Of a DNA stretch of 64,000 nt, positions 1-10,130 are shown in pieces. The first letter of the stretch is position 1. Every line of letters begins with the position of its first letter. The notes beneath the pieces were generated by a model. That model searched no databases and was not told the DNA's origin. It saw only the letters and a list, made by a program, of their open reading frames with translations. A program made the translations under genes and the position numbers. Origin of the DNA: Eurosta solidaginis (Eukaryota; Arthropoda; Insecta; Diptera; Tephritidae); contig NC_090320.1 of the NCBI RefSeq assembly GCF_040869045.1, forward strand, positions 243,536,978 to 243,600,977, written 5' to 3'.

Positions 1-461
1 CATTTTACGTGTTAATATTTTTAGTATTAATTGCGCTTGTAGCAACTCATAATTTACAATTGGGTATATGTAATAAACTAACGGAACGTCTTTTACAACA
101 CAAAGTCATATATTCTGGATCGATATCAGGAATCCAGAAAACTGAGGATTATACTTATGATCAAAAGGTTTGTAAATTAATGAAATTGTGAAAATCGCTT
201 GTGACTTGTGAACAAGGTGGATTAAAATAAACATTTCTGATTTTCTTTCAATAGGGTATAAAAAATCCTACTGAAATTACGTGTGTAGTAGTGGAAGATC
301 GAAACCGAAATGGCAATGCTGCTGGAAATGTTGAATTGATAAGCGGGGGGCCTGGTGATACTTTTAGCGAGCTACGATTCACTAGTCAACCTGATTGTGG
401 TTATCATTTTGGTGTCAGCATATATGGACGAAGGAAAGATTGTAAAGAAGAAATAAAATAA
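1..461 (+). CDS. MBF2-family small secreted protein, 5'-partial, two exons
   Basis: Exon 1 is 1-167 (its first bases lie outside the window), the intron is 168-254 (AAG|GTTTGT donor, TTTCAATAG acceptor) and exon 2 is 255-461, ending in TAA. The splice joins codons in phase 0 and leaves the frame open. The visible N-terminus is the hydrophobic part of a signal peptide (LIFLVLIALVAT). Exon 2 holds the family signature ELISGGPGDTF, then a GYHF block and ISIYGRR-like end. This matches the MBF2/salivary secreted peptide family of insects, whose molecular role is poorly defined. Compared with the second copy at 28038 it has lost one exon-1 cysteine and gained one in exon 2 (QPDCGYHF). Without splicing the frame stops after KVCKLMKL. 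The family call rests on motif resemblance. Confidence 0.72.
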
Positions 462-605
462 AAATAAATTTGATATTCAAAAGTTCACAATACAGGACAT
501 CTTTAAAATATTCTTATAACTTACGTTTGTCAATTTTAATGAGTTATATAAATAAATAAAGGCAAAAACAGAAACACTGAATTAAGCAGCAATCATAAAG
601 AAGAA

Positions 606-720
606 GTCATAGCCTAATGGTAGGGCTGCGGGAATATAAATATGACAGATCAAGTTTGAATCTCAGCTCAAGGTGAATATAATTTCTAATTTAAAGATTC
701 AAAGACATCTGATGAGATCT
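606..720 (+). mobile_element. tRNA-like SINE relic (shared by both duplicates)
   Basis: AGCCTAATGGTAGGGC resembles a Pol III A box and AGTTTGAATCTC, about 45 bases on, resembles a B box. The same sequence follows the inserted SINE-like element in the second duplicate (from 29083), so it predates the duplication. No acceptor stem can be folded convincingly, so it is a SINE head or decayed tRNA pseudogene, not a tRNA gene. The right end is approximate. Confidence 0.42.
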
Positions 721-1163
721 TTGGCAGAATGGAAATAACTATTTGTTAGATGGAATGTTTAGTTGTGTTAAGTTTTTCTGAATTTTCATTAAAATTTACA
801 AATGTTTAAGATGAACAGACGATTAAAATTCAAGAAACGTCCCTTAAACTTATCTACTAATTATAACCAGGACGATTAGTGAAAACTTTGGTTAGAAGCT
901 ACTACATATAAAGACCGTGTGGTACAGATTAGTAGACATTTAGCGAAAGGGACTACGGCTTATCACAAATAAAGAGACATTTGTATGTCCCATGTATAGA
1001 AATTTACATTAAAGCTTTATTTTTGATATATCGTATCTAAGAAATTGGATTGGTCGAATTTTTTACCCCAGGCAGTACTAGCTAATAATAAAAATACTTC
1101 ACAAAAAGCATAAAATGTATCCCATTCAAGTTCGGGTCATCTGGCAAATGGAATGAATATAAA

Positions 1164-1388
1164 GATTAAAATATGCAAAAGAAGGCAATTGGGAGAAACT
1201 TTCCAACAACTAAGGCATGACGTAGCTGAATGCGTTTGTAACCATTTCAACTATCGTAGGAGTGCGGGTTCGACTCCCACTCCCGGGTGAAAGGGCTTTG
1301 AAGAGATTTACAAGCTATAATCGAAACAGCTGTCGCCTTGTCCGTCCTTATGTCACGTTGTTTAAAATTTTCCCAAATTATTAAATAA
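1164..1388 (+). mobile_element. tRNA-derived SINE with 12-bp target duplication
   Basis: A B-box match GGTTCGACTCC at 1267-1277 follows an A-box-like CGTAGCTGAATGCG near 1229. The body ends in an A-rich tail. It is flanked by the direct repeat AATGAATATAAA at 1152-1163 and 1389-1400. The homologous place in the second duplicate (about 29570-29600) has no such insert. It is therefore a Pol III type retroposon that arrived after the duplication, or was lost from the other copy. Confidence 0.68.
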
Positions 1389-1680
1389 AATGAATATAAA
1401 TCGCTGTTGTACCACAATCTGACCGGTGGTCTATGCCAGTTACGTATAGGCGCACCTTTCAATTATTTTTCTGTTATTTAAAGCTTTTGTAAAATGTTAT
1501 TTACCCTGAACTATGCCGTAAAGTAACAAATGTCGTACTGGAAAATAATCAATATTCATGCCAAACTTTACTATATTTGTGTCAAACTTCATAACAAAGG
1601 GGTTTCGAGGTTGCTGATTACGAAATGGAAATTTGGTTTGAAAAAGTTCAAACAATAACAAGATTTCACTGAAAGTTATC

Positions 1681-3735
1681 TAGTACTAGCTTATGTCCTT
1701 GGGCTACACCCCACGTTTCTATAAAAATATGTAGGCTACGCGTATTTGGCCATGGGTGAAACATGAGTTGGTAAGATCGACTTCTGCTACAGCTAATGAC
1801 AGTTTTTATACACAGCTGAGCAGAGCTCACAGAGTATATTAATTTTGTTCGCATAACGGTAATCCGTAACGGCATAAACTAATCGAGATAGATATAGACT
1901 TATATATATCAAAATGATCTGGGCGAAAAAAGAAATTCATATAGCCATGTCCGTCCGTCCGTCTGTCCGTCCGTCCGTAAACACGATAACTTGAGTATCT
2001 TGACTGAGGTATCTTAATGAAATTTGGTATGTAAGTTCCTGGGCACTCATCCCAGATTGCTATTTGAAATGAACGTAATCGGACGATAACGACGCCCACT
2101 TTTTCGATATCGAATATTTCGAAAAACCGAAAAAGTACGATAATTCAATACCCAAAACGGATAATGCGATGAAACTTAGTAGATGGGTTGACTTTATGAC
2201 GCAGAAGAGAAAATTAGTAAAGTTTTGGACAAAGGGCGTGGCACCGCCCACTTTTAAAAGAAGGTTATTTAAAAGTTTTGCAAGCTGTAATTTGGCAGTC
2301 GTTGAAGATATCGTTATGAAATTTAGCTGTAACGTTAATCCTATTACTATATGTGCGCTAAATAAAAATTAGCAAAATCGGATGACGAACAACACGCCCA
2401 CTTTTTAAAAAAAATTTTTTAAGCCATATTTTAACAAAAAATTTATATCTTTACAGAATACAAGTAAATTATGTCAACATTCAATTCCAGTAATGATATG
2501 GTGCAATAAAATACAAAAAAAAAGAAAATTTTAAAATGGGCGGTTCAGCGCCCTTTTTTCATTTAATTCGTCTAGAATCCTTTTAATGCCATAAGTCGAA
2601 CAAAAATTTACCAATCCCTGGTAGGGGCATAGATTCTATGACGATAACTGTTTTCTGTGAATCGGTTGAAACCACGCCCAGTTTTTATACAAAGTCGACC
2701 GTCTGTCCTTCCGCTCGGCCGTTAACAAGATAACTTGAGCAAAAATCGATATATCTTTACTAAACTCAGTTCACGTACTTATCTGAACTCACTTTATCTT
2801 GGCCGAAATCCGACTATGACCACGCCCACTTTTTCGATATCGAAAATTACGTAAAATGAAAAAATGCCATAGTTCTATACCAAATATGAAAAAAAGGGAT
2901 GAAACATGGTATAACTTTAGAAAAAACTTTGTGCAATGGTGGTGACACCTACCATATTAAGTAGAAGAAAATGAGAAAGTTCTGCAGGGCGAAATCAAAA
3001 GCCCTTGGAATCGATGCAGGAATACTTTTCGTGGTATTACATATATAAATAAATTAGCGATACACGACAGGTGATGTTCTGGGTCACCCTGGTCCACATT
3101 TCGGTCGATATCTTGAAAATGCCTTCACATATACAACTGAGGGCCAATCCCTTTTAAAACCCTCATTAATACCTTTAATTTGATACCCATATCATACAAA
3201 CTCATTATAGAGTCACCCCTGATCCACCTTTATGGAGATATCTCTAAAAGGCGTCTACGTGTACAGCTAAGCCCCACTCCCTTTTAAACTACTCATTAAA
3301 ACCTTTCATTTGAAACCCATATCGTACAAACAAATTCTAGAGTCACCCCGGGTCAACCGTTATGGCGATATCTCGAAAAGTTGTCCACCTATATAACTAT
3401 GGCCTACTCCCTTCTAAAATAATCTTTAATACCTTCCATTTGATACCCATGTCATACAAACACATTCCAGGGTTACCCTAGGTTCATTTTCCTACATGGT
3501 TATTTTCCCGTATTTTGTCTCTAAAGCTCTCAGCTGAGTATGTAATGTTCGGTTACACCCGAACTTAGCCCTCCTTACTTGTTGTATGATACATTCGTAT
3601 TTGTAACAGGACTCCCCTCACGTAGGTGAGGTTGACAAATGGGTTGCGGAAACACTGAAGCTATAAAGGTTTGTATTGCACTTATCAATCCCTTGAATCA
3701 AAGCTAATGGCCGTCATTGAGCTTCTATATATATA
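1681..3735 (-). pseudogene. Helitron Pif1-helicase C-terminal fragment, split by an inserted element
   Basis: On the minus strand, 3735-3581 and then 1802-1681 give the same sequence as the plus-strand helicase end at 7965-8220. It includes the NEAQG-like motif and the CFTHGQL block typical of the last helicase motifs of Helitron Rep/Hel proteins. The Helentron-like element 1805-3580 sits in the middle. Stops and frameshifts make it non-functional. A shorter uninterrupted version is at 29885-30150. Confidence 0.6.
1805..3580 (+). mobile_element. Non-autonomous Helentron-like (DINE-1/mini-me type) element A
   Basis: It starts TTTTATACACAGCTGAGC and carries a (GTCY)n tract near 1945-1978, several CCACGCCCAC blocks, then 130-bp type tandem units from about 3100. 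It ends with the hairpin GTTCGG..CCGAAC followed by CCTTACTTG. The features fit non-autonomous rolling-circle elements of the DINE-1 group: a subterminal ATACTCAG/CTGAGTAT pair, a GTCY microsatellite and a 3' hairpin. It has no coding capacity. It interrupts a Helitron fragment whose uninterrupted paralogues define the insertion site as TT. Confidence 0.68.
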
Positions 3736-3873
3736 AAATTCAAATAATATATGTTTGTTTGTAGGTATAAATCGGATTGCGCCCTAAACAGATCGGCCGA
3801 TTAAAGCCAAATATGAATCACCCAATAGAAACCTTCCAAGGATGGTCATAGGTTAAACACATAACTCCAATAC

Positions 3874-4362
3874 AAATAAATAATAGTTTAAAAAAACTAA
3901 AAAAATACGCTTTTATAGCAAACCGAACTAAAAAATAGAATATAATTTTCAATTCAAAAGAGGTTATATAACAGTAGTAGAAGGTCAAAAAATCGTTTAT
4001 AGTTAATCACCTCAAAATAAAATTATAATAAAATTTAAGTTATTAACAGAATAATTTAATTCGGAGTAAAAAGCGTGGGGTGCATTTGACTACATTTCAT
4101 ATCTTTTCTCTCAGGTAGTTGCCAATAGAATGATTGTAACATTCAATATCAAGCACCCCGCGCTTTTTACTGTGAATTAAATTATTCTGTTAATAACTTA
4201 AATTTTATTATAATTTTATTTTGAGGTGATTAACTATAAACGATTGTTTGACCTTCTACTACTGTTAAATAACCTCTTTTTAATTGAAAATTATTTTCTA
4301 TTATTTAGTTCGGTTTGCTATAAAAGCGTGTTTTTTTTTAGTTTTTTTTAACTATTATTTAT
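3874..4362. repeat. Foldback element with ~210-bp inverted arms
   Basis: The left arm (about 3874-4087) and right arm (about 4150-4362) are near-perfect reverse complements, separated by a loop of about 60 bases. Recognisable paired blocks are GCTTTTATAGCAAACCG with CGGTTTGCTATAAAAGC, and TAAAAAGCG with CGCTTTTTA. No open frame of note lies inside. It is absent from the second duplicate, so it belongs to the block inserted at about 3870-6583. The superfamily is unknown; no clear target duplication was found. Confidence 0.7.
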
Positions 4363-4399
4363 TTTTAATTTTTTAGTTCAAGGAATTTTAAAAGTTTTA

Positions 4400-4898
4400 G
4401 TCGAGAGTGATGAAACTTCGAAACGCCAGCGGTCCATGGATGAATTCAACCCCACGGCCAACCCCGAAAAGGGCCAAGAAGCAGGGAGGCTGGACGCGGT
4501 CTTTCGCCGAAATTGCCAAGGGTTGGCAGATCACTGGCATTATAGACGAGAGCAGCGAAGATGGTAGGATCCCGAAACAACAGTGGAAGTTGATTGAGGC
4601 CGCGCTCACTACGGTGGCCGTTAAGTTTAAAAAGACAACCCTGGTCCACCGCCATCTTACACCGATGCAGGGTGGTTCCAGGGCAATGTCAAGCTAATTG
4701 CCTGTGACGACGCCAGGTCGGTCAACCTCTATAGGGCCGCCGTCACGCTGATAGGGGTGGTATATCCGGGCGCGCGCCTCAAGATAGTGGAGGCGCGTGA
4801 TATCCCCTCACGCCCAAGGGCTAGAGCCTGGGTTCCAATGACGCCAACGGACCCAGCTGACATCGTGCAGCTGCTCCAGGAGTACAATCCGCCACAGG
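4400..4898 (+). pseudogene. LINE ORF1 fragment with DUF4780-like domain
   Basis: The translation from 4407 contains KQGGWTRSFAEIAKG, then DGRIPKQQWKLIEAAL. After a frameshift near 4670 it continues as GNVKLIACDDARS and IPSRPRARAWVP, ending near 4898. The DGRI..QW spacing and the final PSRP-ARVWVP type block match the DUF4780 domain, which occurs in LINE ORF1-type proteins. Its biochemical role is unknown. The frame is broken once and the start is missing. Confidence 0.6.
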
Positions 4899-5356
4899 TT
4901 TGGAAGTCAACCCGGATAAAACCGAGCTTGTTCTCTTCACGAGGAGGTACAAAGTACCAAATCTTACATCGCCAAGAATTGGGGGTACGTTCTTAGCGTT
5001 TAGCGATCAAGTCAAGTATTTGGGAGTCATTCTCGATATGAAGCTATTATGGAGTGACCATATAGTGGAGCGATCCAAGAAGGCAGCAGCAGAGCTGTTA
5101 ACCTGCAAGAGGGCAATTGGCCCCTCCTGGGGATTCTCCCCTAAGGTGACCTACTGTATTTACACAGCAACTGTGCGCCCGATTCTTCTTTATGGTGCCT
5201 TGGTCTAGTGGACTGCACTTGCTAAAAGTACCTATCTTAAAATGCTTCAAAAGATTCAACGGAGTTCGGAACTCTGCATTACCGGGGCTCTCGGCTCCAT
5301 TCCAGATTCCGTTAGATACATAAATGGATACATAGATAGATACAGGCCAAGCTAAT
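4899..5356 (+). pseudogene. LINE ORF2 reverse-transcriptase C-terminal part, fused after ORF1
   Basis: The frame reads EVNPDKTELVLFTRRYK, then VKYLGVILDMKLLWSDHI and VRPILLYGALV. This is the palm-end and thumb region of non-LTR reverse transcriptase (the ..KTE.. and YLGV.LD motifs). A TAG at 5206-5208 replaces a sense codon and similarity continues to about 5290. ORF1 runs directly into the last part of RT, so the endonuclease and catalytic RT core are deleted. The 123-bp repeat block begins where similarity ends. It is non-functional. Confidence 0.75.
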
Positions 5357-6583
5357 AAAAGCGTGTTAAACAGGGATCCAGTATGCTCTTTCGTAGATGT
5401 GCCTTGCATCCACTTCTATCATTAATAAAGGAATGCGTTTTTCGCATTATGTGCAAGGTTTCAAATTTACGGCCATATGGGGTGATCACAAGTTCAATTG
5501 GCCTTATGTCCGTTAACCTTATGTCACACCACCATCACATTATTGCATTGTCATCGAGCCTTGATACGTGTGCAAAGTTTCAATCAAACCTATGGCCATT
5601 CAAAGTGGTAATAAGGCCAATTGACCTTATGGCCGTTGATCTTATGTTACCACACCATCACATTAATGCATTGTCATCGAGCCTTGATACGTGTGCAAAG
5701 TTTCAATCAAACTTATGGCCATTCATAGTGGTAATAAGGCCAATTGACCTTATGGCAGTTGACCTTATGTCACCACACCATCACATTAATGCATTGTCAT
5801 CGGTCCTTGATACGTGTGTAAAGTTTTAAATTAATAAGACTTCTAGAAACCGGTGAAAATTAAGCTCAAAGATTCCGTTACATATATACAGGCCAAGCTA
5901 ATAAAAGCGTGTTAAAAAAAGGCTCCAGTATGCTCTTTCGTAGATGTGCCATGCATCCACTTCTATCATTAATAAAGGAATGCGTTTTTCGCATTATGTA
6001 CAAGGTTTCAAATCTATGCCCATTTGGGGTGGTCATAAGTTCAATTGACCTTATGTCCGTTAACTTAATGTAACCCCACCATCACATTATTGCATTGTCA
6101 TCGAGCATGATATGTGTGCGAAGTTTCAATCAAACGTATGGCCATTCAAAGTGGTAATAAGGCCAATTGAACTTATGGCCGTTGACCTTATGTCACCACA
6201 CCATCACATTAATGCATTGTCATCGACCCTTGACACGTGTGCATAGTTTCAATCAAACTTATGGCCATTCAAAGTGGTAATAATCCCAATTGACCTTATG
6301 GCCGTTGACCTTATGTCACCACACCATCACATTAATGCATTGTCATCGAGCCTTGATATGTGTGCAAAGTTTCAATCAAACTTATGACCATTCAAAGTGG
6401 TAATAAGGCCAATTGACCTTATGGCCGTTGACCTTATGTCACCACACCATCACACTAATGCATTGCCATCGGTCCTTGATACGTATGCAAAGTTTCAAAT
6501 TAATCAGACTTCTAGAAACCGGTGAAAATTAAGCTCAAAGATTCCGTTACATACAGGCCAAGCTAATAAAAGCGTGTTAAAAA
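5305..6583 (+). repeat. Two-level minisatellite, 123-bp subunits
   Basis: Seven subunits begin with CATTGTCATCG at about 5551, 5674, 5797, 6098, 6220, 6343 and 6466, spaced 123 or 122 bases apart. They form blocks of three and four, each preceded by the same leader starting ATTCCGTTA..CAGGCCAAGC and TAATAAAAGCGTG (leaders at 5305 and 5868, and a leader start again at 6540). As 123 is 41 codons, a 148-codon frame stays open through the first block (5383-5829). The repetition of HHHI..LSS..DTC in it follows from the DNA repeat and is not evidence of a gene. Confidence 0.85.
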
Positions 6584-6779
6584 TGGGCGTGGAACCTACC
6601 ATGCAAATGGGATGTTTGATACAGCATATCTCTGGAAGTATTTATGCAAGAACATTGAAATTCGGTAAAGAGTGAGTTATATGAGATCAATCCCTAACAC
6701 CACTAAGAAAATAATGGGTGAGGGAGAAGGGGCGTGGCACCTCCCTCACAAATGCATTATTTCATACCGCATATCTCTG

Positions 6780-8225
6780 GATTTAGTAATGGTAGAATAA
6801 TTAAAATTGGTATTGAGCTATGTATATGACGTTAAGTCCCAACAGCACCAATAATATATGGAATTAAGAAAAAGAAGATAAATCGGATTTCTCAAACTAT
6901 GGCTGCCGTAAAAACAAAGGTTATTTCACCACGTAAAGTTTGATTGCAGAGCTGGGTTTGGCTGTTATTCCTTTAGTATTCTTTTGGGTTTTGTTATCTT
7001 TAGGGCTGGTATTTTGGGATGCTCCTGGAGGAACCGGAAAAAACATTTATGCTAAATTTTATTGTAATTGATGTAAGACAAAAAGGGAAATCACTATGGC
7101 AGTTGCTTCCTCAGGTACCGCGCATACCCTTTGTGTGGTGGACGTACAGGTCACCCCGCATTTAAATTACCACTGCCTACAAACATCTGATACACCGATG
7201 TGCAACATAAGCAAACGGTCAGGCCAAAGTGAGTGTGTGGGATGAGTGCACCATGACTCATAAACAGTCGCTGCAAGTGTTAGACCGAACCCTTAAGGAT
7301 TTGAGGTGTAATGATCATCCCAAGGGTGGTGCTTTCCTCTTACTTGCTGGAACAGCCGCAGATGAAGTAAATGCGTGCTTTTTCGTTTATCGATGGCTTT
7401 ACGTACAAAAATGTACTTACTTTAAAAATATGAGGGCTCGTTTTGGCGGAAACACTTCAGCAGCAGCTTTTGATAAACAACTTCTTGAAATTGATTACGG
7501 CAAAATTCCTATTTATATTTACTAACAGATTTGATTTCCTTAAAGTTTTTGCCAAATTATGGCATCTCCTGAAGCTTTAAGAGCTAATGTTTTTTCCAAA
7601 TATTGAATCTATCTTTACAAGCTATAAATGGCTTTGAGAAAGAAATTTTTGCACCTTAAAATGAGGATGTTAATATCACCAGAACCGAGACAACTTATCA
7701 CTCTACACAGTCGTGGATGAATCCCAAGCTGTGCATATCCGGTTGAGTTTCTTAACTCTTTTGAGCAATCAGGAATTCCTTCTCATCGATTCATCCTTAA
7801 AAGATGGCCCACAATATGTATGCTTCGTTATTTGGATTTTCTGCGCTTGTCATTTAAACAATTCATTTTATCGGAAAATTTTGAAAATAAAAATGTTTAA
7901 AACCAATGATTTCATTGATACAGATAGATTTGCCTTTCCAATTTCCTATCCCTATTAATGAAGCTCAAGGACGGTCATTAGCTGTAATTCAAGGGATTGA
8001 TAAGTGCAATACAAACCTTTATAGCTTTAGTGTTTTCGCAACCCATTTGTCAACCTCAGCTAAGAGAGGGGAATCCCCTTACAAATATTAATGTATCGTA
8101 CAACAACTTATTATTAGCTGTAGCAGAAGTCGATCTTACCAACTCATGTTTCACCCATGGCCAATTACGCGCAGCCTGCATATTTTTATAGAAACGTGGG
8201 GTAAAACCCACGGACATAAGCTAGT
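6780..8225 (+). pseudogene. Helitron Pif1-type helicase, decayed
   Basis: A Walker A block DAPGGTGKN lies at 7018-7044 (the usual final T is N). It is followed by AVASSGTA near 7100 and CNISKRSGQ near 7205. From 7229 the frame holds the Walker B block VWDECTMTHK and ALDRTL-like and FLLLAG blocks. Later come VDESQAVH (about 7711), INEAQGRSLAV (about 7955) and CFTHGQLRAACIF (about 8150), the terminal helicase motifs. Many frameshifts and stops separate these blocks. The order and sequence match the helicase half of Helitron Rep/Hel proteins, which unwind DNA during rolling-circle transposition. No HUH nuclease part is visible. Confidence 0.72.
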
Positions 8226-8440
8226 AATGAATAAAGAGTAGATTATTGTTTTGGTCTTGTAAACTTAATATGTAGTCGTGAGTTAATTTTGGTTGGGTTT
8301 GGGAGAGTTGCCAGAAACTCTCAATACAATGGAAGGGCAGGGACAGAGAGTATATTAAGAGGAGTACTAACACCTGACTCCTCCGCACGCTGGTGTAAAC
8401 ATTTTTGATGCGCATCTTACTTTTGCATTGTTCTCTGATT
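8226..8440 (+). repeat. Repeat flank shared with 32997-33208 and 55863-55950
   Basis: The stretch with GTTTTGGTCTTGTAA and GAGAGTTGCCAG recurs after the second helicase relic and, in a shorter form, downstream of the tRNA-type SINE at 55519. It is probably the tail of a dispersed element, perhaps the Helitron 3' region. No coding evidence. Past 8440 to 8522 I see nothing identifiable. Confidence 0.5.
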
Positions 8441-8522
8441 TCTTTAGGTGTTGCGACCCTCACCATTGATCGGTTAATGTTTTTCATTTATTTGCTGTAA
8501 TACGTCCGCCTGTTTATATTAT

Positions 8523-9023
8523 TGTAACGAATTTGGGAAAATTCCGCTTATTCCAAACTTTTGCTAACGTTCGAATCGCTTAACTGTTGAAAAAATAACT
8601 CCAATATTTAATAATGCAAAATGGTCTTTATTATACTACTTTGAGATTAGTTCACAATAACACTTATACTTCACAACCAATAGCGTGCTTAAATCAAAAC
8701 TGAATACTGACTACATACTTAGCTTGCACTGCTTTTATACTCTCCGTTGCTTCATTCGCATATTTCTACTAAAGTATAGACGTTTAACTTTCTATAACTG
8801 CAGTATCTTCTGCTTGGTAATTGAGCTACATATATGCGTGTGGATGTGTGAGTAACAACTTCGGCTGATGACTACATGTGTTTGTGAGTATCTCTTCGTT
8901 GCCTTGTATGTGTGTGTATAAATGATGATTTATGTGCTCATGTACACCAGTGTGGCTCGCTTTAATGTTTTTGTTGTTGAGTGATTATTTACTAACAGCC
9001 TAGTGATATCAACATTCGCCACA
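8523..9023 (-). mobile_element. Solo LTR, Ty3/gypsy subfamily B
   Basis: The plus strand starts TGTAACGAATTTGGG and ends CATTCGCCACA, so the LTR reads TGTGGCGAATG..ATTCGTTACA on the minus strand, with the TG..CA ends of LTRs. It matches the solo LTR at 54804-55326 (opposite strand) and the one at 17520-18072. Flanks are TTAT and CTAT, a three-of-four match to a 4-bp target duplication. No internal region is attached. Confidence 0.78.
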
Positions 9024-9895
9024 CTATGTTAGTGTCCGTCCGTAAATAACGAATGTTTATTTTATTTGACTCTGTATTTATGCGGTTTAATTCCGTGAAG
9101 TGCATGAATTATTATGTTTATATATATGATCATACTAGGGTGGATCGCAAGGAGCAAGAACCCCGACCTACCGAGTGGCTAAGCCCGGTTAAAGCAAGCA
9201 TGCACGCCCGCTCCGAGCTCCCTAGTGTCAGTTGAAGACTTTATATATATAACAATCTTTACTTTTATTTTGGGGTTGCCCAAAACCAATTATATATTTA
9301 ATACTGCAAACTCAAAAGAAAATTTCGAATCTAGTTACTTGTGGTCAGGTAACATCCATTTGTCCGTGTAAAAGATCACAGAAAAGTACTCACATTTACG
9401 TTAAATATGAAAGTGCTTGGGAGTTATGCCAAGACTAAAGGCTCCACATCTAGTAAAAACTTTTGCTCATGTATAGTTTTATTTACAACAGTACACACCA
9501 CTTATATCTCGTAAACGGGTTAAGATATCGCAAATAATTTGCCTTTCTATTAAGGCCCTCGTCAGCAGCTTTCATTTAATATCCATATTGTACAAATACT
9601 TTTGAAAAATACCCGGGTCCATGTATTGGGGTTCAAAACCCTAGTGATCAAGGGGCTCAAAATGTATCCTTAAATTTAAGTTAAACCTCGTCTGATTCAA
9701 CATTGAAAGTTGCACTCAATTCTACGCAGTACAAACATACAGACAGACAGACGCAAGTTTTAAACACTGCTGGTTTGGGTTCAAGATGTTCAATAAGGAC
9801 TCCTTCTATAAATTTTTCGGAAAATATCTTGAGTGTAAAGACATCGACCTGTTCGAATTTAAAAAAAAAACTTATAGATTATTTCAGTCATGACG
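9024..9895. other. No gene recognised
   Basis: The stretch holds AT-rich spacer with short open frames only (for example 9053-9235 and the first part of 9703-10002), a short GACA run near 9740, and a GTCC pair near 9035. Nothing was assigned to a known family. Confidence 0.4.
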
Positions 9896-10130
9896 GCTAC
9901 TGTGGCGTGTGTTTAGCGTACTCCGCTCTCAAACACCGAAGGTCTTGGGTTCAAGTCTCGTGCAAAGCAACATCAAAAATTAAAAAAAAGTTGTTACTTT
10001 AAGGAGAATGTTTTTTTCAATAAAAAAATCGTTTTGGTGATGTGGTAGACACTCCGAATGAAAAGCTTCTCAGTGAATAGTTATTCATTGAAGCTGCTGT
10101 TTTGTGGGGAAATTAAAAAAGGAGCACTAA
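9896..10130 (+). mobile_element. tRNA-derived SINE, internally deleted copy
   Basis: GGCGTGTGTTTAGCGTACTCC resembles the A-box part and GGTTCAAGTC at 9948-9957 the B box. The remainder (GCAAAGCAACATCAAAAATT, then TCTCAGTGAATAG and a final AAAAGGAGCAC) follows the copy at 55519-55860 but lacks its central part. It is a decayed retroposon, not a functional tRNA gene. Confidence 0.66.

Larger units (their letters stand above)
1..8440 (+). repeat. Segmental duplication, copy 1 (partner 28044-33208)
   Basis: The order MBF2 gene, tRNA-like SINE relic, unique spacer, minus-strand Helitron fragment, spacer, plus-strand Helitron helicase and a terminal repeat flank recurs in the same orientation about 28 kb downstream, with base-level similarity along most of it. 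The left limit is outside the window. The right limit is near 8440, after the stretch about a 'CTCCGCACGCTGG' run. Insertions private to this copy are 1164-1388, 1805-3580 and roughly 3870-6583. Confidence 0.85.

Noticed and set aside
1217..1290. Functional tRNA gene
   Set aside because: A B box is present, but there is no foldable acceptor stem or anticodon arm, and the segment is flanked by a 12-bp target duplication as a SINE.
2169..2372. 67-codon frame with MKLSRWVDFMTQKRK
   Set aside because: The same sequence recurs in every Helentron-like copy with different stops; it is non-coding element interior.
5383..5829. 148-codon open frame through the 123-bp repeats
   Set aside because: The period is a multiple of three, so the frame stays open by repetition. 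There is no known domain or start context.
7906..8191. Two short host-like frames (7906-8091, 7997-8191)
   Set aside because: They lie within the decayed Helitron helicase; the meaningful motifs are spread across frames.
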